Positions 16,500-23,921 of a DNA stretch of 64,000 nucleotides are shown here, piece after piece; the first letter of the stretch is position 1; the number at the start of each line of letters is the position of its first letter. Origin of the DNA: Stackebrandtia nassauensis DSM 44728 (lineage in GTDB: Bacteria > Actinomycetota > Actinomycetes > Mycobacteriales > Micromonosporaceae); the NCBI RefSeq assembly GCF_000024545.1, contig NC_013947.1:6696001-6760000 (forward strand). The letters are read 5' to 3'. The translations under genes and the position numbers were made by a program. The notes under the pieces are model-generated. The model saw nothing but the letters and a program-made list of their open reading frames with translations, was not told the origin of the DNA and did no database searches.

Positions 16500-16620
16500 G
16501 TTGAGACCTCAGCGGTTGCCTCCCCCCCGTGGCCGCTGGGCGGGTCTGGCTCGTCATCCCCCCCGGAGCCAGGCCCCTGACGGCCGCTGGAATCCCCCCC
16601 TCCAGCGGCCGTCCTTTATT
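16500..16620 (+). ncRNA. 6C small RNA
   Basis: Three hairpins in a row each expose a loop with a run of seven C residues: C runs at 16522-16528, 16558-16564 and 16594-16600. The second has arms CTGGCTC / GAGCCAG (16546-16552, 16566-16572). The third is the terminator, a perfect 12-bp stem (16580-16591, 16601-16612) followed by CCTTTATT. C-rich loops of this kind define the actinobacterial 6C RNA, which pairs with G-rich mRNA sites. A further hairpin with a pyrimidine-rich loop lies just upstream (16467-16494), and TTGACA at 16452 could be a -35. The exact 5' end is not known. Confidence 0.85.
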
Positions 16621-16633
16621 GTCCGGGCACGCG

Positions 16634-16665
16634 AAAACCCCGGCAACCACTGGGCCGCTGGGGTT
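16634..16665 (-). terminator. Terminator of the hadA-hadB unit
   Basis: On the minus strand, just after the hadB stop, AACCCCAGC pairs with GCCGGGGTT (9 bp, one G-U) around a 14-base loop, and the second arm runs into TTTT. It stands back to back with the terminator of the 6C RNA. Confidence 0.7.
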
Positions 16666-16666
16666 C

Positions 16667-17062
16667 TCAGATACGGACGGTGGCTCGGGCCGGGGCCAGG
16701 ACCTTGGTGCCGTCACACTGGACGGTGAGGTTGACCTCGATCGCGCCGTCGTCGAGGACCTTGCGGACGGCGCCGGAGACGGTGACCGTGGCCGGGGAGT
16801 CGGCGGGTACCGGGACGGGTTTGGCGAACCGGGCCGTCAAGGCGGCGACCTTGGCCGGGCCACCGGCCCAGTCGGCGACGGCGCGAGCGGCCAGGCCCAT
16901 CGTGTACATGCCGTGGGCGATGACGCCGGGCAGACCGGCGGCCTTGGCCGCCGTGTCGTCGAGGTGGATCGGGTTGTTGTCGCCGGAGGCGGCGGCGTAG
17001 GCGGCCAGGTCGGCGCGGTGGATGGCGTACTCGACGCTGAAGAGTTCGTCGCCCGGGTTCAT
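16667..17062 (-). CDS. hadB: (3R)-hydroxyacyl-ACP dehydratase subunit, HadB type (MaoC hot dog)
   Basis: A 131-residue single hot-dog protein with the hydratase-2 motif YAAASGDNNPIHLDD followed by IAHGMYTMG; the Asp and His of this motif are the catalytic pair in HadB and MaoC. It should dehydrate 3-hydroxyacyl-ACP in the FAS-II cycle as a heterodimer with the upstream hadA product. It overlaps hadA by 4 bp (ATGA). No hadC follows; the unit ends in a terminator and the 6C RNA. Confidence 0.88.
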   Translation of the reverse strand: MNPGDELFSVEYAIHRADLAAYAAASGDNNPIHLDDTAAKAAGLPGVIAHGMYTMGLAARAVADWAGGPAKVAALTARFAKPVPVPADSPATVTVSGAVRKVLDDGAIEVNLTVQCDGTKVLAPARATVRI

Positions 17063-17460
17063 GCCGTCCCTCCCACGAACAGGGTGGTGGTGACGGTCGC
17101 GACGCGGGCGCCGTCGGGGTCGACGGCTTCGGCGCGCAGGCTCAGGATGTCGTTCCCCGCCACCGACTTGATGTCGTCGATGGTGATCTCGCAGACGACG
17201 GTGTCACCGACGCGGACCGGGCGCGCGAAGTCGAAGGACTGTTCGCGGTGCAGGACCTTGGTGTAGTCGAGCCCGAAGTCGGGGTCGTCCTTGAGGGTCT
17301 CGACCGCGGGCATCGTGATCGAGACCAGGAACGTCGGGGGGGCGATGTCGCCGTCGACGGTGTCACCGAGGGCGGCCGCGAAGGCCGAGACGGCTTCGGT
17401 GGTCACCGTGACGGGAGTCGTGGTGGTGACCGTCCGGCCGATGTACGCGCGGTTGAGCAC
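17059..17460 (-). CDS. hadA: (3R)-hydroxyacyl-ACP dehydratase subunit, HadA type
   Basis: A 133-residue hot-dog protein of the FAS1-dehydratase/UPF0336 group (APPTFLVSIT, LHREQSFDFARPVRVGDTV). It lacks the HadB catalytic motif and instead forms the substrate-binding half of the dimer. GTG 17460 lies 7 bp after the rpmG stop. The order tRNA-Thr, tRNA-Met, rpmG, hadA, hadB is the usual actinobacterial one. Confidence 0.87.
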   Translation of the reverse strand: MLNRAYIGRTVTTTTPVTVTTEAVSAFAAALGDTVDGDIAPPTFLVSITMPAVETLKDDPDFGLDYTKVLHREQSFDFARPVRVGDTVVCEITIDDIKSVAGNDILSLRAEAVDPDGARVATVTTTLFVGGTA

Positions 17461-17467
17461 GCTGCCG

Positions 17468-17638
17468 CTAGCGGGTCTCGCGGTGGGCGGTGTGCTTGTT
17501 GCAGCGCGGGCAGAACTTCTTCAGTTCCATCCGGTCGGGGTCGTTGCGGCGGTTCTTCTTGGTGATGTAGTTCCGCTCTTTGCATTCGACGCACGCCATG
17601 GTGATCTTGGGACGGACGTCGGTACCACTCTTGGCCAC
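17468..17638 (-). CDS. rpmG: 50S ribosomal protein L33, zinc-binding form
   Basis: The 56-residue protein begins [20 protein letters not shown] and carries two CXXC pairs (CVEC at 16-19, CPRC at 43-46), the zinc ribbon of the C+ form of L33. The GTG at 17638-17636 starts in the family's usual place. Sitting between tRNA-Met and hadA is typical. Many actinomycetes keep a second, zinc-free L33 elsewhere under zinc-repressed control; that cannot be seen here. Confidence 0.93.
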   Translation of the reverse strand: MAKSGTDVRPKITMACVECKERNYITKKNRRNDPDRMELKKFCPRCNKHTAHRETR

Positions 17639-17772
17639 GGTGATGCGCCTTTCCAGAATCTGATTGCTTACGAGCTAGATGGCGCGAAGCGCCGACTGGC
17701 TAGCTTACCTCAAGCCCTGATCAAGCCATACGTGACCACGGGGCTGAAGGGGGCGCACCGCGCCCCGTGCAG

Positions 17773-17845
17773 TAGCGACGGGCGGACTTGAACCGCCGAC
17801 ACAACGATTATGAGTCGTTTGCTCTGCCACCTGAGCTACGCCGCC
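17773..17845 (-). tRNA. tRNA-Met (CAT anticodon)
   Basis: 73 bases fold as a cloverleaf: acceptor GGCGGCG pairs with CGTCGCT (two G-U), D arm GCTC/GAGC, anticodon stem ACGAC/TCGTT-type with loop CTCATAA, and T arm GGCGG-TTCAAGT-CCGCC. The anticodon is CAT. CCA is not encoded. The weak acceptor pairing still starts G1-U72, so the elongator form is likely, also by gene order. Confidence 0.93.
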
Positions 17846-17884
17846 AAGCGGCCGGTTGTGGAAGAACCTGATACCGACCGAGAG

Positions 17885-17957
17885 AGCCCCTTTACGGAAT
17901 CGAACCGTAGACCTTCTCCTTACCATGGAGACGCTCTGCCGACTGAGCTAAAGGGGC
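17885..17957 (-). tRNA. tRNA-Thr (GGT anticodon)
   Basis: 73 bases: acceptor GCCCCTT/AAGGGGC, D arm GCTC/GAGC, anticodon stem TCTCC/GGAGA with loop ATGGTAA (anticodon GGT), T arm ending in TTCGATT. CCA is not encoded. It lies 39 bp before tRNA-Met, probably in one transcript with it and rpmG. Confidence 0.94.
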
Positions 17958-18027
17958 GGGTTATTCGCCTTGCGGTGAACGCGCCGGGACAAGGCTACAT
18001 GACTCGCGAGACGTCTCGCATCGGGGT

Positions 18028-20550
18028 TTAGACCGCGCGCAGTTTGGGGGGTGTGGTGTCGGCGGACTGGGCCGCCATCCAGGCAACGAACCGGTCCGCC
18101 GCCAGCGGACGGGAGAAGTAGAAGCCCTGGGCGATGTCGCAGCCCATCTCGGTGAGGTGGGACAGGGTCATCTCACTCTCGACGCCCTCGGCGACCACGG
18201 TCATGTGGAAGTGGCGGGCCAGGTCGACCACGGCGCGCACGATCGCCAGGTCGCCCTCGTCGGTGGCCATGCCCTGCACGAAGGACTTGTCGATCTTGAT
18301 CTCGCTGGCGGGCAGGTTGCGCAGGTAGGACAGCGAGGAGTAACCCTTGCCGAAGTCGTCGACGGCGAGCCGGATTCCCAGGTCGCGCAGCCGTTGCAGG
18401 GTGTGCGGCATCTTGCCGCCCGCGCTGACCATGCCGTCCTCGGTGATCTCCAGGGTCAGTCGGCCCGCGTCGACGTGGTACTCGTCCAGCAGCCGGGCGA
18501 CCAGGGACGGGAAGTCGGCGTCGGTGAGGGTGCGCGGGGAAAGGTTGACGGCGATGCCGATGGCGCTGTTCTGTTCCGACCATTCGCTCGCCCGGGACAG
18601 GCCCTCGCGCAGCACGAACTCGGTGAGGCGGCTGAGCAGACCGGTGTGTTCGGCCACCGGGATGAAGTCCTCGGGGGCGACGTCGCCGTGAGTGGGGTGG
18701 TGCCAGCGGGCCAGGCATTCCACGCCGACCAGCCGACGGTCGGTGAGCGTGATCTTCGGTTGATAGTGGACGTCGAGTTCACCGGCGTCGAAGGCGCGCC
18801 GCAGATCGCTGGCCAGGCCGAGCCTTCGGACGCTGCCGGACTCAAGGGCCACATTGTACACTTGCACGCCGCTGGTGACGTTCTTCGCCGACTGGGTGGC
18901 CACGTCGGCGCGCTGCAACAGGGTGTCGGCCTTGTCACCGGATTCGGGGTGGATCGCGATGCCGACGGCGGCGTCGATGTCGACGTTGAGGGTGCCCAGC
19001 GTGCAGGGGCGTTGCAGTTCCTCGCGGATCTGGCCCGCCAGTTCGGAAGCCGCCGCGGCGTCGGGCAGCCGCATCACCAGCGCGAACTCGTCGCCGTCGA
19101 TGCGGCCGACGTGGGCGCCGGGTGGGGCCGCGCCCCGCAGTCGGCGGCCCACCTCGACGATGAGCTTGTCCCCGGCGGCATGGCCGATCGAGTCGTTGAT
19201 CTCACGCATGCTATCGACGTCGAACAGCATGACCGCGACGATCTCGTTGGGGACGATGAGCGAGATCGACTCCTCGATGACGTTCATGGTGCGGCGCCGG
19301 TTGGGCAGTTCGGTGAGCGAGTCGTGGTAGGCGTCGAAGCGGAGTTTGTCGACCAGACGGGAGTTCTCGACCGCGACGCCCGCGTGGGCGGCCAGGGTCT
19401 CCAGCAGAGTCAGGTCGTCGCGCCGGAACCGGACCAGGTCGCCACCGAGCCGGTTGGCCACCGACAGACAGCCGAAGGTGGTCTTGCCGGACTTGAGCGG
19501 CACCAGGATGGCGTCCTTGACCCGCTCGGCGGCGAGCAGTTCCCGGTGTTCCGGCTTGCCCTGCTTCGGGGTGACCAGCAGCGGTTCGCCGGTGGACAGC
19601 ACCTCGCGGCGCAGCGGTTCGGGGACCGGGGTGGTGTCGAGCAGTCCCTCGATGTCCATGTACGCGGTGAGCAGCAGTTCGGGGAAGCGCTTCTCCTTGG
19701 GCACCCAGACGGTGGCGGCCTCGGCGGTGAGCATGTCGCGCAGCCGGTGGGTCATGATGTCGACGAGCCGGTTGCTCTGCACGGCTTCGGCAACGGACTG
19801 GGTGAAGTCGTTGAGGTCGGTCAGGCTCTTGCGCTGCCGGACCATGTTGGAGTACGCGCGATAGGCCGCGAAGATCAGCACCACGACGACGGCCAGCGGC
19901 AGCAGCGACCATTTGGTCGCGGTGATGACCAGCAGGATGAGGATGCCGAGGCAGGCGTTGATCCCGGTGATCACCGTGCTGGAACCGAAGCCCTGCACCA
20001 TGACGTCCAGACCCTTGCGGCCCTGGGTGATCAGGATGATCATCGCCAGCCACAGCGCGCTGACCATGTGGGCGACGAAGACCGCGAGCAGCAGCACGCC
20101 CCAGGTTCGGGGTTCGTTGGGTTCGCCGAGACCGGCACTGGCCGCGACGAGTGCCGCGGTCGCTCCGGCGACGCTTTGATTCGCGGCATTGAACACGGTT
20201 TTCAATGCCGGGGCCTGGCTGGTAATCAATCGATATGAGTAAACAACCAGACCGCCACCGACGCGCATGGCAATGAACCAAAACGGCGAGAAGAAGAACA
20301 TCCCGAGAATGAACGGAATCTCACCAGCACTGACCAGAATGGATTGTTGGCGCACTTCGAAATGCAAAGGCAGACTCAGTACGCAAACATAAAGTCCTGA
20401 TACCAGTACGAACGAGAGCCAATCAGGGCTACCCGGGGACACCCGCCACGCGGCGAAGGTCAGTACCGCCGCGAGTGCGATGAGGGCGACGACAACGGCC
20501 CATGCGGTGAACTTGGCCCACCCGCGTGTCGCTGCCGTTTTGGCTGCCAA
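18028..20550 (-). CDS. Membrane GAF-GGDEF-EAL protein (cyclic di-GMP turnover)
   Basis: The 840-residue protein has about seven N-terminal membrane helices (1-240), a GAF-like domain (about 265-400), a GGDEF domain (about 410-575) and an EAL domain (about 590-825). The cyclase signature reads RIDGDEF (first Gly replaced by Asp), so synthesis may be weak or lost. The EAL domain reads ECLARW, but LEITEDG, DDFGKGYSSL, KIDKSF and VAEGVES are intact, so phosphodiesterase activity is likely. TTG 20550 follows AAGGAG by 6-7 bases. Codons of the N-terminal membrane part (about 20200-20420) use more A/T at third positions than the rest. A small secreted peptide gene lies 39 bp upstream. Confidence 0.9.
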   Translation of the reverse strand: MAAKTAATRGWAKFTAWAVVVALIALAAVLTFAAWRVSPGSPDWLSFVLVSGLYVCVLSLPLHFEVRQQSILVSAGEIPFILGMFFFSPFWFIAMRVGGGLVVYSYRLITSQAPALKTVFNAANQSVAGATAALVAASAGLGEPNEPRTWGVLLLAVFVAHMVSALWLAMIILITQGRKGLDVMVQGFGSSTVITGINACLGILILLVITATKWSLLPLAVVVVLIFAAYRAYSNMVRQRKSLTDLNDFTQSVAEAVQSNRLVDIMTHRLRDMLTAEAATVWVPKEKRFPELLLTAYMDIEGLLDTTPVPEPLRREVLSTGEPLLVTPKQGKPEHRELLAAERVKDAILVPLKSGKTTFGCLSVANRLGGDLVRFRRDDLTLLETLAAHAGVAVENSRLVDKLRFDAYHDSLTELPNRRRTMNVIEESISLIVPNEIVAVMLFDVDSMREINDSIGHAAGDKLIVEVGRRLRGAAPPGAHVGRIDGDEFALVMRLPDAAAASELAGQIREELQRPCTLGTLNVDIDAAVGIAIHPESGDKADTLLQRADVATQSAKNVTSGVQVYNVALESGSVRRLGLASDLRRAFDAGELDVHYQPKITLTDRRLVGVECLARWHHPTHGDVAPEDFIPVAEHTGLLSRLTEFVLREGLSRASEWSEQNSAIGIAVNLSPRTLTDADFPSLVARLLDEYHVDAGRLTLEITEDGMVSAGGKMPHTLQRLRDLGIRLAVDDFGKGYSSLSYLRNLPASEIKIDKSFVQGMATDEGDLAIVRAVVDLARHFHMTVVAEGVESEMTLSHLTEMGCDIAQGFYFSRPLAADRFVAWMAAQSADTTPPKLRAV

Positions 20551-20589
20551 GCAACTCTCCTTCGCCGCCTCAATGCCCGAGTCGGAGAA

Positions 20590-20727
20590 TTATCCCCAAT
20601 CGTGTTCGCTGGTGCTCGGCGGCTCGTCTGCCTCGGCATGGGTCGAAACCAAGGCCAGCGCACCCAGTGCTATGAGTATCGCTGCCGCTGCTGCCAAAAT
20701 ACGTCGTAGTCTCTTGGGAACCTTCAT
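20590..20727 (-). CDS. Small secreted peptide precursor, 45 aa
   Basis: From ATG 20727, preceded by a clear AAGGAG six bases away, the frame codes for a basic head (MKVPKRLRR), a hydrophobic core of about 18 residues (ILAAAAAILIALGALAL), and a signal-peptidase-like THAEA site. That leaves about 14 acidic residues (DEPPSTSEHDWG) as the mature peptide. It ends 39 bp before the GGDEF/EAL gene on the same strand, so the two are probably cotranscribed. No family recognised. A signalling peptide is one possibility; an uncleaved membrane microprotein is another. Confidence 0.7.
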   Translation of the reverse strand: MKVPKRLRRILAAAAAILIALGALALVSTHAEADEPPSTSEHDWG

Positions 20728-21052
20728 GGTTGGCTCCTTTTTGCGTGGTTTGCCAAAGCCAGACGCCTTGGGGGCTGAGGATATGGTGCCACAAGTTGCC
20801 ACGCTCGTGGTAGGGGGCGTACGGGTGAGTAACACATAAGAGTGGACTATTTAACCATTTGATTGAGAATACCGGTTTTATGGGGGATTGTCGGCTAATG
20901 CGAATGGTCAAGGACCCAGTGTTCAGGCTCACTTTCGAACAGTTACGGTGTCGGGTGGTCCGCGCCGGTTACGGCTGTCGGACCCTGCGACGGTCACCCC
21001 TCCACGACCGCGTCGTGTCGTCGCTTCCTGTCCGCCGACATGGAGGGTTGCG
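20728..21052. other. 325-bp divergent control region, no gene seen
   Basis: This spacer separates the secreted-peptide gene (-) from the M23 peptidase gene (+). It holds an AT-rich stretch near 20845-20885 and, nearer the peptidase, two direct copies of GTTACGG followed by TGTCGG (20942-20954 and 20968-20981, 26 bp apart), the second inside a hairpin with arms GGTCCG/CGGACC. I looked for ydaO (c-di-AMP) and GEMM (c-di-GMP) riboswitch cores and could not build either. A frame open upstream of the peptidase start has no ribosome site. Confidence 0.5.
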
Positions 21053-21862
21053 GTGAGCGAGACTCACGTCGTCGTCTTCGCGCATGCCGGTGCCCACGCG
21101 CACCGGCGCGGTTGTCACCGGGCGCCGCTGTTCCACCGGGGCAAGCACCGGGCGCCGTTCACGTTCCCGATCCCGCAGCAGGGCCGCTACGCGCTCGTGG
21201 TGGGCGCGGCCGTAATCAGCGCCGGGGCGGTGGCCCTGGGATCGGCGGCGGCGCTGCCCGCCGACGGCAACGGACCCTCCGATTCGGTTGTGGCCGTTGA
21301 CCAGTACGCCACCCACGCCGCCGACTCCGAGGCCTACGGTTCGATGGCGGAGCCCCCGGAAGCCGAGGCCCGGCCGCAGTCGGCCAAGGCCGAGCCCGAC
21401 AGCCCCATCACCGAACAGCCCGCCGAGAAGTACTGGCGGGCACCGCTGGACGACTACGACCTGACCTCGCTGTTCGGTGCCCGGTGGGGGATGCGGCACG
21501 AAGGGCTGGACTTCGGCGCCCCCGAAGGGGAACCGGTGTACGCGGTGTATCCCGGCAGGGTGAAGTCGGCGGGCTGGAACTACGGCGGTTTCGGGCAGCT
21601 GGTCATCATCGACCACGGCGACGGCGTGGAGACCTACTACGCCCACAACTCCCAGATCGCGGTCGCGGAGGGGCAGTGGGTCAAAGCCGGGCAGCAGATC
21701 TCGTCGGTGGGCAACACCGGCAACTCCTTCGGGCCGCACCTGCACTTCGAGTTGCATGTGGACGGTGAGCCGGTGGATCCGAAGCCCTACCTCTTCGAAC
21801 GGGGCGTCGACGTGGAGACACTGGCCGACAAGGTCCTCACCGACGAGAAGCCGCTGCACTAG
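21053..21862 (+). CDS. M23 (LytM-type) metallopeptidase, membrane-anchored
   Basis: The 269-residue protein has a His/Arg-rich cytosolic head, one membrane helix (about 47-69), an acidic linker rich in Ala, Pro and Glu, and a C-terminal LytM domain (about 130-245). Zinc ligands are visible: His149 and Asp153 in RHEGLDFG and His231 in PHLHFE; His198 (YYAHNS) and His229 complete the active site. It should cut peptidoglycan cross-bridges or stem peptides, or activate an amidase. GTG 21053 follows GGAGGG by 5 bases. It converges on a putative amidase, with a shared hairpin between them. Confidence 0.87.
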   Translation: MSETHVVVFAHAGAHAHRRGCHRAPLFHRGKHRAPFTFPIPQQGRYALVVGAAVISAGAVALGSAAALPADGNGPSDSVVAVDQYATHAADSEAYGSMAEPPEAEARPQSAKAEPDSPITEQPAEKYWRAPLDDYDLTSLFGARWGMRHEGLDFGAPEGEPVYAVYPGRVKSAGWNYGGFGQLVIIDHGDGVETYYAHNSQIAVAEGQWVKAGQQISSVGNTGNSFGPHLHFELHVDGEPVDPKPYLFERGVDVETLADKVLTDEKPLH

Positions 21863-21863
21863 C

Positions 21864-21898
21864 ACTGTGGCGGGCGCGCTATGCGCACCCGCCACAGT
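21864..21898. terminator. Bidirectional hairpin terminator
   Basis: ACTGTGGCGGG and its complement form an 11-bp stem around a 13-base loop, starting one base after the M23 stop and ending 15 bp before the stop of the converging amidase gene. Confidence 0.8.
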
Positions 21899-21912
21899 AG
21901 AGGGAGAACTTC

Positions 21913-23853
21913 TTACCGTACGAGCTTCACGTCGGCGGCGTCGACGTACATCAGCCGACCGCCGAGCTGGATCTGGTAGTAGGACCGGTCGCCCTCGACC
22001 AGGATGCCGGGGACCTCGAACTCCTTGGCGTAGTAGTACTCGGAGTCGACCTTGCCCGGCGTGCTGTAGGACTGTCCCTTGTCGATCGTGTAGGGCAGCG
22101 GCGGCAGGTCCTGCACCGGGACACCGGTGCCCTCGTAGGCCTCGGCCTCCGGGTACGGCACGCCGTACACCTTCACGTCGTCGGACTTGGGCGTGATCGC
22201 CTTGCCGTCGGCCGGAATCAGGGTCGGGGCGTCCTTCGGGTTGTGGATCCAGCCCTTCTGGCCCAGATACCACACCGCCGTCCAGTCGCCCTTCTCCTCG
22301 GCCACGACGAAGCGCTGACCGGTACCGGCACGGCTGCCGACGTCGTTGACCCGGTTGGTGGCCGGAGTGCCGTCGGGCTTGATGCCCTTGTCGTTGAGCA
22401 GCGGCGCGTCGGCGCGGGGTTCGCTGCGCAGGAAGACGACCGCCGCACCGCGCTTGCCGCACGAGCCCTGCGGGTTCGACACGTCGCAGCCGATCATCTC
22501 GGGAGTGTTGGTGTCGAAGTCGGGCGCGACCATGACCACGCCGTTGTCACCGTCGCCGGGCTCCAGCGGGGCACCCAGCAGGTCGAAGTAGTGCTGCCAG
22601 TCCCAGAACGGGCCGGTGTCCCAGTGCATCCCCGCGATCTTGGCCGGGGCGGTGCCGGGAACGTTGTCGTGGCCGATGATGTGGTCGCGGTTCAGCGGGA
22701 TGTCGAACTTCTTCGACAGGTACTTCACCAGCTTCGCCGAACTGCGGTACATGGCCTCGGTGAACCAGGAACCCTCGGCGGCGACGCCCTCGTGCTCCAG
22801 ACCCATCGAATGCGCGTTGACCGACCAGTTACCGGCCTGCCAGGCCACGTCCTCGCTTTTGACGTGCTGGGCGACGTGCCCGTCGAAGGACCGCAGCGTG
22901 TACTGCCAGCTGACGTAGGTCGGGTCCTGGACCAGCCGCAACGTGTTGGTGTAACTGGTCTCGGTGTCGTGGATGACCAGGTAGTCGATGTCCATGTCCT
23001 TGGGCCGGTTGGCCTGGTCATGGTTGCCGTAGTCGACGGGTTTCTCGCCGTACTTCTCGTACGGCGCCGGGATCCATTCGCACTTCAGCTTCTTGGGGCA
23101 TTCGGTCTTGCCCTTGCGGCTGTCGCGCAGGCCCGCCTTCTCCAGGCTGCCCCGGTCCGGGGACACGGCGGCGGCCTTGAGCTTGACGGTGCCGTCGTCG
23201 GTCTTCTCGGTGGCACCCGAGGCGATCAGTTCGAAGACGTCGTCGGCGAACCGGCCCGCGGTCGCCGTGTCGGCGGCACCGGAGTACTTCGCCACCGCCG
23301 CGTACCAGTCGCCCGGGTCGTCACTGTCGATGCCCAGCGCGTCCTGGTGGTCGGCCAACAGCGCGGCACCGCCGCGGATGTTGGCCAGCGGGTCGGTGCG
23401 CAGCGCCTCGCGGGAGGCGCCGGTCAGTTCGGCGGCCTTGGGCAGCGTCGCGTACGCGGCCTCCTTCGGGGCCTCGGACGAGCCGCCCTCGGGGGCCTCC
23501 ATGGGACGGCGGTCGTCGCCGCGGGCGTCCTCGCCGTCGTGGTGGCTGCCATCGCCCTCCTCGGCCTTCACGGCCTTGGCGTCGGTGAGATGCATCGGGC
23601 CGAAACCGGCGGCGGTGCTGTAGGTGCCGCCGTGGTCCCGCCACCGCGACTCCATGTAGGACACACCGAGCAGGACCGGCTCGGGCACACCGAACTCGGC
23701 CGCCGCGGCGGCGAACTCACCCTGCCGGTCGGCGGGGGCCTGGGCGTTGGCCCCCGTGCTCCAGGTGATGGCCGCGGTGGTGCCGACGGCCAGTACGGCC
23801 GCGGCCGCGATGGCGCGCTTGGGCAAGCGCGTTCGAATGAGGTTTGCGGACAC
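21913..23853 (-). CDS. Secreted N-acetylmuramoyl-L-alanine amidase (Ami_2) with lysozyme-like and SH3-like parts
   Basis: The 646-residue protein begins with a signal peptide (about 1-38, cleavage near ANAQA). Residues about 45-230 resemble a transglycosylase-type helical domain (GVSYMESRW, TAAGFGPMHL) with a long acidic insert. Residues about 290-450 form an amidase_2 domain: YLVIHDTE, HSMGLEHEG and DHIIGHDNVPG supply likely zinc ligands. The C-terminal 200 residues look SH3-like (FLRSEPRADAPLL, WTAVWYLGQKGWIHN). It should cut the bond between muramic acid and the stem peptide. GTG 23853 follows GGAGGA; upstream in-frame codons show no ribosome site. A hairpin overlaps its leader. Confidence 0.82.
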   Translation of the reverse strand: MSANLIRTRLPKRAIAAAAVLAVGTTAAITWSTGANAQAPADRQGEFAAAAAEFGVPEPVLLGVSYMESRWRDHGGTYSTAAGFGPMHLTDAKAVKAEEGDGSHHDGEDARGDDRRPMEAPEGGSSEAPKEAAYATLPKAAELTGASREALRTDPLANIRGGAALLADHQDALGIDSDDPGDWYAAVAKYSGAADTATAGRFADDVFELIASGATEKTDDGTVKLKAAAVSPDRGSLEKAGLRDSRKGKTECPKKLKCEWIPAPYEKYGEKPVDYGNHDQANRPKDMDIDYLVIHDTETSYTNTLRLVQDPTYVSWQYTLRSFDGHVAQHVKSEDVAWQAGNWSVNAHSMGLEHEGVAAEGSWFTEAMYRSSAKLVKYLSKKFDIPLNRDHIIGHDNVPGTAPAKIAGMHWDTGPFWDWQHYFDLLGAPLEPGDGDNGVVMVAPDFDTNTPEMIGCDVSNPQGSCGKRGAAVVFLRSEPRADAPLLNDKGIKPDGTPATNRVNDVGSRAGTGQRFVVAEEKGDWTAVWYLGQKGWIHNPKDAPTLIPADGKAITPKSDDVKVYGVPYPEAEAYEGTGVPVQDLPPLPYTIDKGQSYSTPGKVDSEYYYAKEFEVPGILVEGDRSYYQIQLGGRLMYVDAADVKLVR

Positions 23854-23868
23854 TAGGACTCCTCCCTG

Positions 23869-23884
23869 ATGCGCAAAGGCGCAT
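23869..23884. promoter_or_regulatory. Palindrome in the leader of the amidase gene
   Basis: ATGCGC-AAAG-GCGCAT is a perfect 6-bp-arm inverted repeat, 16 bases upstream of the GTG start and just before the GGAGGA ribosome site. It could be an operator or an mRNA hairpin that limits ribosome access. No regulator is assigned. Confidence 0.35.
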
Positions 23885-23921
23885 TTTGCACACGGAGTTT
23901 GATAATTCGTCCATAACCGTC

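Noticed and set aside
20728-20880. Possible c-di-GMP (GEMM) riboswitch before the secreted peptide gene, because GGCAAACC and ACGCAAA occur in the leader
   Set aside because: The two pieces lie only a few bases apart and the paired stems and GAAA-type loop of the GEMM core cannot be drawn.
20838-21052. Possible ydaO (c-di-AMP) riboswitch before the M23 peptidase gene, as is common for actinobacterial wall hydrolases
   Set aside because: The conserved internal loops of ydaO are not present; only a simple hairpin and direct repeats can be seen.
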